64,000 nucleotides of DNA, from the NCBI RefSeq assembly GCF_022024055.1, contig NZ_CP091788.1:930001-994000 (forward strand), read 5' to 3'. The first letter of the stretch is position 1. The number at the start of each line of letters is the position of its first letter. Below the pieces are notes generated by a model. The model ran no database searches. It had not been told where the DNA came from and saw nothing but the letters and a program-made list of their open reading frames with translations. Source of the DNA: Prevotella sp. E2-28 (lineage in GTDB: Bacteria > Bacteroidota > Bacteroidia > Bacteroidales > Bacteroidaceae). Positions 30,165-41,323 of the stretch are shown piece by piece. A program made the position numbers and the translations under genes.

Positions 30165-32675
30165 ATGTTACGAAACCGTTTTTCTTTACTATTCTTGCTG
30201 GGCATTCTGTCTGTAACAACGATGGCCCAGCAGCATCGTTTGTGGTACGCTAAGCCCGCCAGTCACTGGTTGGAGGCTCTGCCTGTGGGCAACTCTCACA
30301 TGGGAGCCATGATCTATGGTGGAACCGATACTGAGGAGATTCAACTCAATGAGGAGACATTCTGGAGCGGTTCGCCCCATAATAACAACAGCAAAGAGTC
30401 GTTGGAGTATCTCTCTGACGTGCGCAGTCTGATTTTCCAAGGTAAGGAGGGCGAGGCTGCCAAACTCATTGACCAGCATTTCGTGAAAGGCCCTCACGGT
30501 ATGCGTTTCCTGCCGCTTGGAAGTCTGAAACTGAAGTTGGGACATCAGGATGTAACCAAATATGAGCGCGCGTTGAATCTGGGCGACGCCACTTCTACCA
30601 CTACCTATATTTATAATGGTGTGAAATATGAGCGTACCGTCTTTGCTTCGCAGGCCGATAATGTGATTGTTGTGCAGTTGAAGGCCAGCAAGAAGAAAGC
30701 TCTGTCGTTTGACGTGGATTTCACATCTCCGCTGCAGATAGCAGATCAGAAAGCCCTGATAGGCAGGATTGGCGGGAATGCCGATGGCTGGAATGACGCC
30801 CAGCTTTTCACCACCGTCAATGGCGTGGAGCAAGAAGGCGTCCCTTCCGGACTAAAGGCTGTAAGCAATGTATATGTGAAGACAGACGGTAATATAAACA
30901 GCAAAGACAAAGGAACGATCACCGTAAAAGATGCCACAACGGCCATGTTCCTTATTACGGCAGCTACCAATTTTGTGAACTACCACGACGTCAGTGGCAA
31001 GCCTTCGGAGAAGACGAACCAGATAATGTCCAGTGTGATGGGCAAGAGTTTCGATAAACTGCTGAAGGCCCATTTGAAAAAGTACCAGGAACAATACAAC
31101 CGCGTTGTGCTGAACCTCCCAAGGTCGAAGAACTCTGGCTTAGAGACCGACCAGCGCGTGGCTGCCTTCGAGAAGGATGCCAGCGACCTTGATATGGTGG
31201 CGCTCATGATGCAGTATGGACGCTATCTGCTGATTTCGTCAAGTCAGCCTGGCGGACAGGCTGCAAACCTGCAGGGTGTGTGGAACAATAACGTCAATGC
31301 ACCCTGGGATTCGAAATATACTATCAATATCAATGCCGAGATGAACTACTGGCCTGCTTTGGTGGGCAATTTGGCCGAGACGCAGGAACCTTTCTTCTCG
31401 ATGATAAAAGACCTGAGCGAGACGGGTGCAAAGACGGCAAAGGAAATGTATGGCTGTAAGGGTTGGGTGGCCCATCATAATACAGACATTTGGCGTATTG
31501 CCGGTCCTGTAGACGGCACGCCTTGGGGTATGTTCCCCACAGGTGGTGCTTGGATGACCACGCATATCTGGCAGCATTATCTCTATACAGGCGATAAGGA
31601 ATTCCTGAAGCAGTGGTATCCTGTGCTGAAAGGTGCTGCTGACTTCCTGCTGGGCTATATGCAGGTGTATCCCGCTGCTGGTGAAGTGAAGCAGGCTGCA
31701 GGATGGCTGATGAGTATTCCTACGGTATCTCCTGAACATGGACCTCGTGGAAAGAATACCAATGTGACTGCTGGTTCTACGATGGATAACCAGATTGCTT
31801 TTGATGTGCTTTCACAAACACTACAGGCTGCAAAGGTGCTTGGTGAGGATGAAAAATACATCTCAAACCTTAAATTCCAAATTTCTAATCTTCCTCCTAT
31901 GCAGATAGGCCGTTACGGACAGTTGCAGGAGTGGATAATCGATGCCGACGATCCAAAGGACGAGCATCGTCATATCTCACACCTTTATGGCTTGTATCCC
32001 TCAAATCAGATTTCACCATATTCACATCCTGACCTGTTTACTGCTGCTGCCAATACGCTGTATCAGCGTGGTGATATGGCTACGGGCTGGAGTCTGGGAT
32101 GGAAGACGAATTTCTGGGCTCGTATGCTTGATGGTGACCATGCTTTCCGTATTATCAAGAATATGTTGCATCTGTTACCCGATGACCGTGCTGCCCGTCA
32201 GTATCCTAACGGACGTACCTATCCAAACCTCTTTGATGCTCATCCACCTTTCCAGATTGATGGAAACTTTGGCGTGTCGGCAGGTATCTGCGAGATGCTA
32301 GTACAGAGTCATGATGGTGCCGTTCAGCTGTTGCCTGCCCTGCCTTCGGACTGGAAGAAGGGAGAAGTGAAGGGCTTGCGTGCACGTGGAGGATTCGTGG
32401 TGGATGAGGAATGGAATGAAGGCGAACTTTGCACTACAGTAATTCGCTCAACGATAGGCGGAACCCTGCGTCTGCGTTCATACGTACCTTTGAAGGGAAA
32501 AGGATTGAAAGAGGCTACTGGTGAATGTCCGAATATTTTGCTTGCACCTGCTGAAATCAGAACGCCGTTGAAGTCGGCAGAACTGAAGGATTTTCAGTTG
32601 CGCCCCCTGCAGCGAGTCTATGAATATGATGTAGAAACGGTTGCTGGCGAGACTTATCGTTTCCAGAAACAGTAA
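30165..32675 (+). CDS. GH95 alpha-L-fucosidase / alpha-L-galactosidase (tail-less paralog)
   Basis: 836 residues with the same GH95 landmarks as the copy at 2718-5315: [67 protein letters not shown]. Signal peptide ends near TTMAQ. The protein stops at [13 protein letters not shown], exactly where the other paralog continues into its sorting tail, so this copy is probably periplasmic. Co-transcribed with the esterase and followed by a strong terminator. Confidence 0.92.
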   Translation: MLRNRFSLLFLLGILSVTTMAQQHRLWYAKPASHWLEALPVGNSHMGAMIYGGTDTEEIQLNEETFWSGSPHNNNSKESLEYLSDVRSLIFQGKEGEAAKLIDQHFVKGPHGMRFLPLGSLKLKLGHQDVTKYERALNLGDATSTTTYIYNGVKYERTVFASQADNVIVVQLKASKKKALSFDVDFTSPLQIADQKALIGRIGGNADGWNDAQLFTTVNGVEQEGVPSGLKAVSNVYVKTDGNINSKDKGTITVKDATTAMFLITAATNFVNYHDVSGKPSEKTNQIMSSVMGKSFDKLLKAHLKKYQEQYNRVVLNLPRSKNSGLETDQRVAAFEKDASDLDMVALMMQYGRYLLISSSQPGGQAANLQGVWNNNVNAPWDSKYTININAEMNYWPALVGNLAETQEPFFSMIKDLSETGAKTAKEMYGCKGWVAHHNTDIWRIAGPVDGTPWGMFPTGGAWMTTHIWQHYLYTGDKEFLKQWYPVLKGAADFLLGYMQVYPAAGEVKQAAGWLMSIPTVSPEHGPRGKNTNVTAGSTMDNQIAFDVLSQTLQAAKVLGEDEKYISNLKFQISNLPPMQIGRYGQLQEWIIDADDPKDEHRHISHLYGLYPSNQISPYSHPDLFTAAANTLYQRGDMATGWSLGWKTNFWARMLDGDHAFRIIKNMLHLLPDDRAARQYPNGRTYPNLFDAHPPFQIDGNFGVSAGICEMLVQSHDGAVQLLPALPSDWKKGEVKGLRARGGFVVDEEWNEGELCTTVIRSTIGGTLRLRSYVPLKGKGLKEATGECPNILLAPAEIRTPLKSAELKDFQLRPLQRVYEYDVETVAGETYRFQKQ

Positions 32676-32693
32676 ATGAGACAAAATGAAAAG

Positions 32694-32731
32694 AAAGCGA
32701 CACATCCGACTTATGGGCGTGTCGCTTTTTT
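32694..32731 (+). terminator. Terminator of the esterase-GH95 operon
   Basis: AGCGACAC (32696-32703) pairs with GTGTCGCT (32719-32726), loop 15 nt, followed by TTTTT; 20 bp after the GH95 stop. Confidence 0.75.
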
Positions 32732-32735
32732 GTTG

Positions 32736-32744
32736 TAATTTTGC
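32736..32744 (+). promoter_or_regulatory. -7 box of the GH10-CE1 gene
   Basis: TAATTTTGC lies just 5 bp after the preceding terminator and about 48 nt before the ATG at 32793. No clear -33 element. Confidence 0.5.
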
Positions 32745-32771
32745 AGGCACAAACGTTATTTATAACTATAA

Positions 32772-34964
<2,193 letters not shown>

Positions 34965-34997
34965 GTAATGTAACATATTTTAATGTAATCGAAACAA

Positions 34998-35025
34998 AAT
35001 GCGGCACTTGTTGCCGCATTTTTTT
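34998..35025 (+). terminator. Terminator of the GH10-CE1 gene
   Basis: AATGCGGCA (34998-35006), loop CTTGT, TGCCGCATT (35012-35020), then TTTTT. Perfect 9-bp stem; the GH30 promoter begins 3 bp later. Confidence 0.8.
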
Positions 35026-35027
35026 GT

Positions 35028-35036
35028 TACCTTTGC
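35028..35036 (+). promoter_or_regulatory. -7 box of the GH30-CotH operon
   Basis: TACCTTTGC, about 26 nt before the ATG at 35063. Any -33 element would fall inside the preceding terminator hairpin. Confidence 0.6.
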
Positions 35037-35062
35037 AGCGTAAAAATCAAAAACCAATAACG

Positions 35063-37459
35063 ATGAAACGAAATCTACTTATTTCCTGCTTACTGTTTTT
35101 GTCGGCAATTTGTATGGCGCAGACAAAAGGTACGGTAAAATTTGATACTTCAGTGAAGCATCAGCATATCACAGGTTTTGGCGCATTCGTATGTTCGCCA
35201 CAATTTACTTATAACCACATGTCATCCACGGAGATTGGTAAGGTATGGGGAACTTCTAGTACGCTGGGGTGTAATATCATGCGTCTCTATATCCCTATTG
35301 GCAAGAATGCGTGGTCACAATCGCTGGCAACAGCCAAGGATGCTAAGAAGAAAGGACTTATTGTCTTTGCGTCACCTTGGGGACAGCCTGCCGAGTGGAA
35401 AACTAACGGTACTTCTAATGCTAAGAATAGCGATGGTACGCTGGGGTATCTGAAGAAAGAGAACTGGGCTGATTATGCGCAGTATCTTGAGGACTATGTG
35501 CAGTATATGCGACAGAATGGTGTTGAATTGGATGCTATTTCCATTCAGAATGAACCCGACTGGCAGGCTTCTTATGCTGGTTGTATGTGGAGTGCCAGTG
35601 ATATTGCTGATTTTGTGAAGACTTATGGTCGCACTATCAGTTGTAAGATTATGGCACCAGAGACATTGGCTGTTAGTGATACCTATGCTAACGCACTGAA
35701 CAAGACTGATGTGCTCGATTGTTTTGATATCTATGGCGGACATCAATATGGTGGCATCCAGTCGGCCTATAAGAACCTGGGTAAGAAAGGTAAGGAGATT
35801 TGGATGACGGAGTATCTGATAAACTGGAACGAGAACCAGTCGACAACTCGTAATTTTGACTTCACGAAAGATTTCTTTGATTTCTTCCGTGCTATCAATA
35901 CCTGTATGCTGGGCGATTTTAATGCTTGGATACACTATGCTGCCAAACGCTATTATGGATTCATTGGCGATGGACAAAACGGAACTTCCAACGGTGCTAT
36001 CACCAAACGTGGTTATATCATGGCACACTTTGCCAAATTCGCAACTGGTATGACACGTATTGATGCAGATCTTGCTGGAATGGAAGGCTCTGCCTATCTG
36101 TCGCAGTCGGGAGATACCATTGTTGCTGTGATGGCCAATGCTACAGACAATGCGATTGAGACGACCTTCGACTTGCCGTTCTACACTCAGCAGGGAGAAC
36201 TTCGAACAACGGCTAAGAGTCAGAGTTTCAAGAAAACTGCTATAACGCTGGAAACAGAGGCTTGTCGTCCTGTGGTTACTGTTGCAGCTCAGAGTGTGGT
36301 GACGGTGCAGTTCGTTAAGTCGCGGGATCGTCAGGTTTCTAATATGAAAGGCAGTGCCACCTATTTCGACCGCAAGCGTCTTGATGATATGACGACGACA
36401 AAGACGAACTTCGGTACGGCTTATAAGTTGTCGGGAAAGACGGGCAAGAAGTTTGATAGCGATAACTCTCTCATTTCCAGCCGAAAGAACCTGACCTATG
36501 GCTATATTGTCCTTGATGATGCCTATACGCAACTCGTTATGCATATTAATAAGGTGACGTCAACAGGTTCGCTGACGGCAGGAAAACCAACGCTTTATTA
36601 TGTCAATGCCAGGGGTGAGGTGGCTACTCATGAGTATGCACGATTAGATTTGGGTAAAGCAGAGAATTTTGATGTGGTATTCGACTTGTCTTCAGCAGCG
36701 TTGACAGATGGCTGTATAGGTCTTTTATCATTGACTTGTGATAATACGCAGTCGCATCTTACCATTAATTTTGGTGATGTGTACCTTACTAGCGGTAATG
36801 CTTTGTATGCAGGTTCGCTTTCTGGTGAATATGTGGGTGATGACTCTAATGTACTGGAGTTCAGTTCAGATCCATCTTGTACCAGCATTGATATGACGGC
36901 AGTTACAAATCTTCCTGCAACGTTGCCTTGGCTAGAGGGTAGCAATCGTGTGGTCTATGTGAAAGGCGAAAGTGAATTGACGGGAACGAATGTGGTAAAG
37001 GATAGTATTTGCGCTTCGCTTATGCTGAATGAAGCATGGGGCACGTTCCGTCCTGCTAAGTCATTTAGTGCAACTGCTGCTTCTTATACATGTATAGTTG
37101 ATGGTCAACATATCGTTCAGTTACCATTTGTGGCAGCAATACCAGAAGGTGCAGTTGTCTATGCTCTTACTGATGATTTGAAGCCTGTAGCCGTGAGTGA
37201 TACAGTGCCTGCCAACCGACCTGTTGTTGTAGAGGCTCAAGGTGAGGTGACGTTCCTTGGTAAAGGTGAAGTTTGTTATATGGCATGCCCATTGTCTGAT
37301 GAGATACTTCCTATAGTAACACCGACTGATATCGTTACTGTTAGTTCTGAACTATCAGCAAAGGAATATCGTATTTACGATTTGCAGGGCCGCATGGTGA
37401 AGGTTCAACCAAGAAAAGGATTGTATATAAAGAACGGACGAAAATATCTTATTAAATAA
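35063..37459 (+). CDS. GH30 (subfamily 8-like) glucuronoxylanase with C-terminal domains and sorting tail
   Basis: 798 residues from the ATG at 35063 (signal peptide ending near AICMAQ); in-frame codons further upstream overlap the promoter and are rejected. The barrel has acid/base Glu164 in SIQNEPDW and nucleophile Glu250 in WMTEYLI, with ITGFGAFVCSPQFTYNH and YGGHQYGG as in xylanase-type GH30 enzymes, many of which require a glucuronate branch. After the barrel and its beta-sandwich (to about 420) there are some 350 residues of beta-rich sequence I cannot assign, then YDLQGRMV...GLYIKNGRKYLIK, the sorting tail. The stop overlaps the next start (TAATG), giving translational coupling to the CotH-like gene. 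Confidence 0.9.
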   Translation: MKRNLLISCLLFLSAICMAQTKGTVKFDTSVKHQHITGFGAFVCSPQFTYNHMSSTEIGKVWGTSSTLGCNIMRLYIPIGKNAWSQSLATAKDAKKKGLIVFASPWGQPAEWKTNGTSNAKNSDGTLGYLKKENWADYAQYLEDYVQYMRQNGVELDAISIQNEPDWQASYAGCMWSASDIADFVKTYGRTISCKIMAPETLAVSDTYANALNKTDVLDCFDIYGGHQYGGIQSAYKNLGKKGKEIWMTEYLINWNENQSTTRNFDFTKDFFDFFRAINTCMLGDFNAWIHYAAKRYYGFIGDGQNGTSNGAITKRGYIMAHFAKFATGMTRIDADLAGMEGSAYLSQSGDTIVAVMANATDNAIETTFDLPFYTQQGELRTTAKSQSFKKTAITLETEACRPVVTVAAQSVVTVQFVKSRDRQVSNMKGSATYFDRKRLDDMTTTKTNFGTAYKLSGKTGKKFDSDNSLISSRKNLTYGYIVLDDAYTQLVMHINKVTSTGSLTAGKPTLYYVNARGEVATHEYARLDLGKAENFDVVFDLSSAALTDGCIGLLSLTCDNTQSHLTINFGDVYLTSGNALYAGSLSGEYVGDDSNVLEFSSDPSCTSIDMTAVTNLPATLPWLEGSNRVVYVKGESELTGTNVVKDSICASLMLNEAWGTFRPAKSFSATAASYTCIVDGQHIVQLPFVAAIPEGAVVYALTDDLKPVAVSDTVPANRPVVVEAQGEVTFLGKGEVCYMACPLSDEILPIVTPTDIVTVSSELSAKEYRIYDLQGRMVKVQPRKGLYIKNGRKYLIK

Positions 37460-39765
37460 TGAAATATATTCTATCTACTTTTTGGGCAACGCTGGTTGTT
37501 ACGGCTGCTATGGCCCAGCCACGCTTCAGTCAGCCTCACGGTCTTTACGATGTGAATAGTCTGCAGGTATCTATTGAAAGTGAGGCTGGTGCCGATATTC
37601 GATATACAACCGATGGTAGTGAGCCTATGGTATCTAGTAAAAAGTACACGGCTCCACTGACATTGAATAAAACAACAATTCTCAGAGCTGTAGAGGTGAA
37701 AGGGGATTCCTTATCGGATATCACAACCGCTTCTTATATTTTCACAAGTTCGGTACTTAGTCAGCCGAATAACCCTACTGGCTATCCTGATACGTGGGGG
37801 AAATATACTCAAATCAGTGGAACAGCAAAGGCCGATTATGAAATGGATCCTGAGATGACGGGTAACCAGACACTTCGTCCAAAAATTGCAGCAGGATTGA
37901 AAAACCTGCCAATTCTTTCCATTGTTTCTGACAAAGATAATTTCTTTAGTCATGAGAATGATTCTATAAAAGGTGGTATCTATATCTTCACAGGTCCTCC
38001 TGTGGGGGATGCTACAGGACATGGGTGGACACGTCCCGCAAGTATTGAACTGATAGGTGGCCCGCAGGCTCATGATTATACCGGTGATTGTGGCATACGT
38101 TTGCATGGCGGTCATGGCCGATTGGCAGAAAAAAATCCTAAGCACTCCTTCCGTTTGGTTTTCAAGAAGGAATATGGTAAGAAGACGATGAAATATCCAT
38201 TGTATGGTGCGGACGAACCCAGTCAGTTCAACCAGTTGGTGGTACGTTGCCATTTTGGAAATGCTTGGCAGCACTGGAGTGAGGATAATCGTCAGAAGGC
38301 GCAATACACACGTGATGCATGGGCTCGTCGTATGCAGCGCAAGATGGGACATACCAGTGTCAATGCACTTTACGTACACTTATTTCTTAATGGTATGTAC
38401 TGGGGCCTCTATAATATCGCTGAGCGTGTGGATGACCAATATGGTAAAGACCACCTGGGCGGAAAGAAGAGTGATATCGATGTCATTAAGATTGAAGAGG
38501 ATGGTGGCAATCATATCGAGGCCAGTGAAGGTGATTTGACTGCATGGCAGTTGATGGTTGAAACGGCTTCGAAGGCTTCTGATGATAAGTACTATGAGAA
38601 GTTGGATACTTTGCTTGATATCAATTGTTTCATTGATTATATGCTGATAAACCAGTATGCGGGTAATACAGACTGGGATCATCATAACTGGTATGCTATT
38701 CGTCGTCATAATAATGACAGCACTGTGAGCGAGGGATTCCGCTTCCTATGCTGGGACTCAGAGCTGATTTTCGGTAGTCAATGGGAGAACGTGTTGAGCA
38801 AGAACAATGGCAGTCAGTCTCCTACCGGTATTTTCCATAATCTCTTGAAAAACGAGAAGTTTGCCCGTCGTTACGTAAGACGCGCCAAAGAGGTGCTGTC
38901 TGAAAATGGTTTCTTGGGTGAGGAATCTGTCGTTCAGGTATGGGACAGCTTGTATCATACGATAGAAACAGCTCTTTATGATGAGGCTGCTCGCTGGGGT
39001 GACTATCGTCGTGACGTGCATCGCTGGCAGAGTGGGGGACAACTCTATACTGTAGATGACTTCTATATCCCTGAGCGTAATCGTCTGTTGTATGAGTATT
39101 TCCCCAATCGTAGTGCAAAGGTGCTGGATGATATCCTGAGCTATGTGAATGTGGATGATTTCGAAGCACCGGAAGAGTGGGTGCCTATGACGCGTGATAT
39201 GTTCTATGTATGGAATGGTACAGGGGCAGATGCAAAACCAGTACAGGATTGGAACCTTGATTGGAACCTAGGCTCATCTTTGAGCGGTGGTAATGTTGTG
39301 GTTGGTTCAAATTCTGTGACTTATAATCAATTTGCTGACCTCAGTAAGTATGAGCGCCTTATTGTACGAGGCTCTGGTAGTGGATTCCGTATCGTTGCTA
39401 ATCGTCTGGATGATCATGGTCCATATAAAGAACTGATAACTGATATTAATGAACAGAGTCCTTATTGGGATTCCGAATATGGTGTACTCTCTATTCCTTT
39501 AGAGGTGCTAAGCAATAAAAACGATTCTAAAGGTGCCTCGCGTATTGATGGGTTCGTTCATCTGAATACCATTAAGGTGAGCTCTGGCAACCAACTCACG
39601 GTGAAAGACCTCTATCTGGTTCCGAAGCCCGAAGTCAATAGCGTAGACATGGCTCTACGTAGTCAGGTCAATGATGGAAAATACTATAATCTGAATGGTC
39701 AGGAGGTGAAACATCCTACGAAAGGAATGTATATCAGAAACGGTCGGAAGGTCGTTATTAGATAA
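37459..39765 (+). CDS. CotH-family secreted protein with chitobiase-like N-terminal domain
   Basis: 768 residues. Signal peptide ending near AAMAQ, then a CHB_HEX_C-type beta domain (IRYTTDGSEPMVSSKKYTA, about 30-100), then the CotH kinase-like domain (LPILSIVSDKDNFF ... GIRLHGGHGR ... KHSFRLVFKKEYG ... LNGMYWGLYNIAERVDDQY ... FLCWDSELIFG). The C-terminal part is beta-rich and ends in YYNLNGQEV...GMYIRNGRKVVIR. CotH of Bacillus phosphorylates spore coat proteins; in Bacteroidota these proteins are common near polysaccharide genes with unknown role. Its start overlaps the GH30 stop by one base, implying joint production. Confidence 0.85.
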   Translation: MKYILSTFWATLVVTAAMAQPRFSQPHGLYDVNSLQVSIESEAGADIRYTTDGSEPMVSSKKYTAPLTLNKTTILRAVEVKGDSLSDITTASYIFTSSVLSQPNNPTGYPDTWGKYTQISGTAKADYEMDPEMTGNQTLRPKIAAGLKNLPILSIVSDKDNFFSHENDSIKGGIYIFTGPPVGDATGHGWTRPASIELIGGPQAHDYTGDCGIRLHGGHGRLAEKNPKHSFRLVFKKEYGKKTMKYPLYGADEPSQFNQLVVRCHFGNAWQHWSEDNRQKAQYTRDAWARRMQRKMGHTSVNALYVHLFLNGMYWGLYNIAERVDDQYGKDHLGGKKSDIDVIKIEEDGGNHIEASEGDLTAWQLMVETASKASDDKYYEKLDTLLDINCFIDYMLINQYAGNTDWDHHNWYAIRRHNNDSTVSEGFRFLCWDSELIFGSQWENVLSKNNGSQSPTGIFHNLLKNEKFARRYVRRAKEVLSENGFLGEESVVQVWDSLYHTIETALYDEAARWGDYRRDVHRWQSGGQLYTVDDFYIPERNRLLYEYFPNRSAKVLDDILSYVNVDDFEAPEEWVPMTRDMFYVWNGTGADAKPVQDWNLDWNLGSSLSGGNVVVGSNSVTYNQFADLSKYERLIVRGSGSGFRIVANRLDDHGPYKELITDINEQSPYWDSEYGVLSIPLEVLSNKNDSKGASRIDGFVHLNTIKVSSGNQLTVKDLYLVPKPEVNSVDMALRSQVNDGKYYNLNGQEVKHPTKGMYIRNGRKVVIR

Positions 39766-39856
39766 AGACTGAAAAGATATCGATAAGGAGTGCAATGATA
39801 ACATTTTTTCAGAAAAAGAATGTGTATGGGCTACACGGAAATCTTGAAAAAATGCT

Positions 39857-39865
39857 TATCTTTGC
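39857..39865 (+). promoter_or_regulatory. -7 box of the tandem sensor genes
   Basis: TATCTTTGC, only 9 nt before the ATG at 39875, so the transcript would have almost no leader. Confidence 0.5.
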
Positions 39866-39874
39866 ACTCACTTT

Positions 39875-41323
39875 ATGCGAGACCTAATCTTAAAAATACG
39901 TCAATCTCTATCCGCAAGGCTCAGTCTTTGTGTCGTTGGCTTTGCAGCCATCTTTTTTGTCGTTGCCCTCTTGGTGATGTTCCGCTACGCACGTACTGCC
40001 GTGAAAGAAGAAGCACTAGCAAAGTCGGAGGCTGCTTTAGATGGTATGATTCAACGAATAGACAATCGCCTTCGTGACGTAGAGCAAGCTTCAGTGAATA
40101 TGCATTGGAATGTAGAGCATCATCTTCATGAGCCTGCAGTCCTTCAAAAGCTTACCCGTAAGATGCTGGATTGCAACCCCAGTGTTGTGGGCTGTGCCAT
40201 TGCCTTAGATCCTTCATTTTGTGAGGATAAGGATTGTCAAACGATGTTCTGCTCTTTCCGTGGGCGTGATTCTATTTCTATTTCCGACCATTTTGGCAAT
40301 CGACCTTATACAGAACAGGAATGGTACACCATACCTTTTTCTTTGGGAGAGCCTAGTTGGAGTGATCCTACCATAGAAAACCTTCGAGGTGGTTATCCCG
40401 TGATGGGCTATAGTATTCCTATAAGGAGTGAGGGACGTGTAGTTGGCATCTTTGTAGCTGCAATATCGTTAGAATGGTTGTCATACACAATTGAGGAGGC
40501 TCGTCCATTCTCACGCACCTTTTGTACTCTGATGAATCAGAGTGGTGCCTTTATTATCCATCCAGATACTGCGTATCTGCAGGCACGTACTGTGTATCAG
40601 CAATTGGAAGAGCACCCTGATGAGAACATGCAACAACTGGCTGATGCTATGTTGAGAGGTGAGTCTGGCTATATGTCAGTGAACATTTACGGCACAGATT
40701 GCTATGTGTTCTATAAACCTTATAAAAACACAGGATGGTCGGCCAATATTGTCAGTCTGAAATCGGATGTCTTTGCTACATACAATCGTTTACTGAAGCG
40801 TATGTTTTTCATTATGATAGGAGGCTTCCTGTTAATGCTCGCCTATGTATGGCATGTTATTCATTTCCAACTTCGTCCGCTCCAGCTTCTTGATGCCTCA
40901 GCACAGCGATTGGCATCAGGCCATTTTGATAAACCTATTGAGGATAGCTATCGTAAAGATGAAGTTGGTGCCTTGCAGAATAGTTTCCGGGCAATGCAGC
41001 GTTCACTTGGTAGATATCTGACTGTTATAGAACAACGCCGAAAAGTGCTTGATGAGCAGAATGAGGCTCTGCGCTTAACGCGTGAAAAAGTGCGCGAGGC
41101 CGACAGATTGAAGTCTGTCTTGATACATAACATGACAGACCAGATGGTGCAGCCTGTGACGAGAATCAATAATTTGGTTAATACCATTTATAATGAACAT
41201 GCCCATTTGGAGCATGAAGAGGTGGTGAAAATGGTCAATGAAATGTCTGAGCATACACGAACAGTTACACGCCTGCTTGACAAGACTATTGAGGTGTCGT
41301 TGAATAAACAAACAGAAGAGTGA
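39875..41323 (+). CDS. dCache-HAMP sensor with degenerate, truncated kinase part
   Basis: 482 residues: transmembrane helix (about 15-38), periplasmic double-Cache-like region (WNVEHHLHEPAVLQ ... GYPVMGYSIPIRSEGRVVGIFVAAISLEWL), second helix (about 310-330), HAMP (LLDASAQRLASGHFDKPI) and coiled coil. The DHp-like segment reads HNMTDQMVQPVTRI, where normal kinases have NMSHEIRTPLN: the phosphoacceptor position is Asp422, and the protein ends without an ATPase domain. It cannot autophosphorylate in the usual way. Its stop overlaps the next gene's ATG (TGATG), and that gene encodes a similar but complete kinase, so the two may form a hetero-complex. Confidence 0.82.
   Translation: MRDLILKIRQSLSARLSLCVVGFAAIFFVVALLVMFRYARTAVKEEALAKSEAALDGMIQRIDNRLRDVEQASVNMHWNVEHHLHEPAVLQKLTRKMLDCNPSVVGCAIALDPSFCEDKDCQTMFCSFRGRDSISISDHFGNRPYTEQEWYTIPFSLGEPSWSDPTIENLRGGYPVMGYSIPIRSEGRVVGIFVAAISLEWLSYTIEEARPFSRTFCTLMNQSGAFIIHPDTAYLQARTVYQQLEEHPDENMQQLADAMLRGESGYMSVNIYGTDCYVFYKPYKNTGWSANIVSLKSDVFATYNRLLKRMFFIMIGGFLLMLAYVWHVIHFQLRPLQLLDASAQRLASGHFDKPIEDSYRKDEVGALQNSFRAMQRSLGRYLTVIEQRRKVLDEQNEALRLTREKVREADRLKSVLIHNMTDQMVQPVTRINNLVNTIYNEHAHLEHEEVVKMVNEMSEHTRTVTRLLDKTIEVSLNKQTEE

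Noticed and set aside
31855..31905. AT-rich AAATTCCAAATTTC stretch in the second GH95, suspected in-frame insertion
   Set aside because: The first GH95 has the same number of residues here ([18 protein letters not shown] versus [18 protein letters not shown]), so nothing was inserted.
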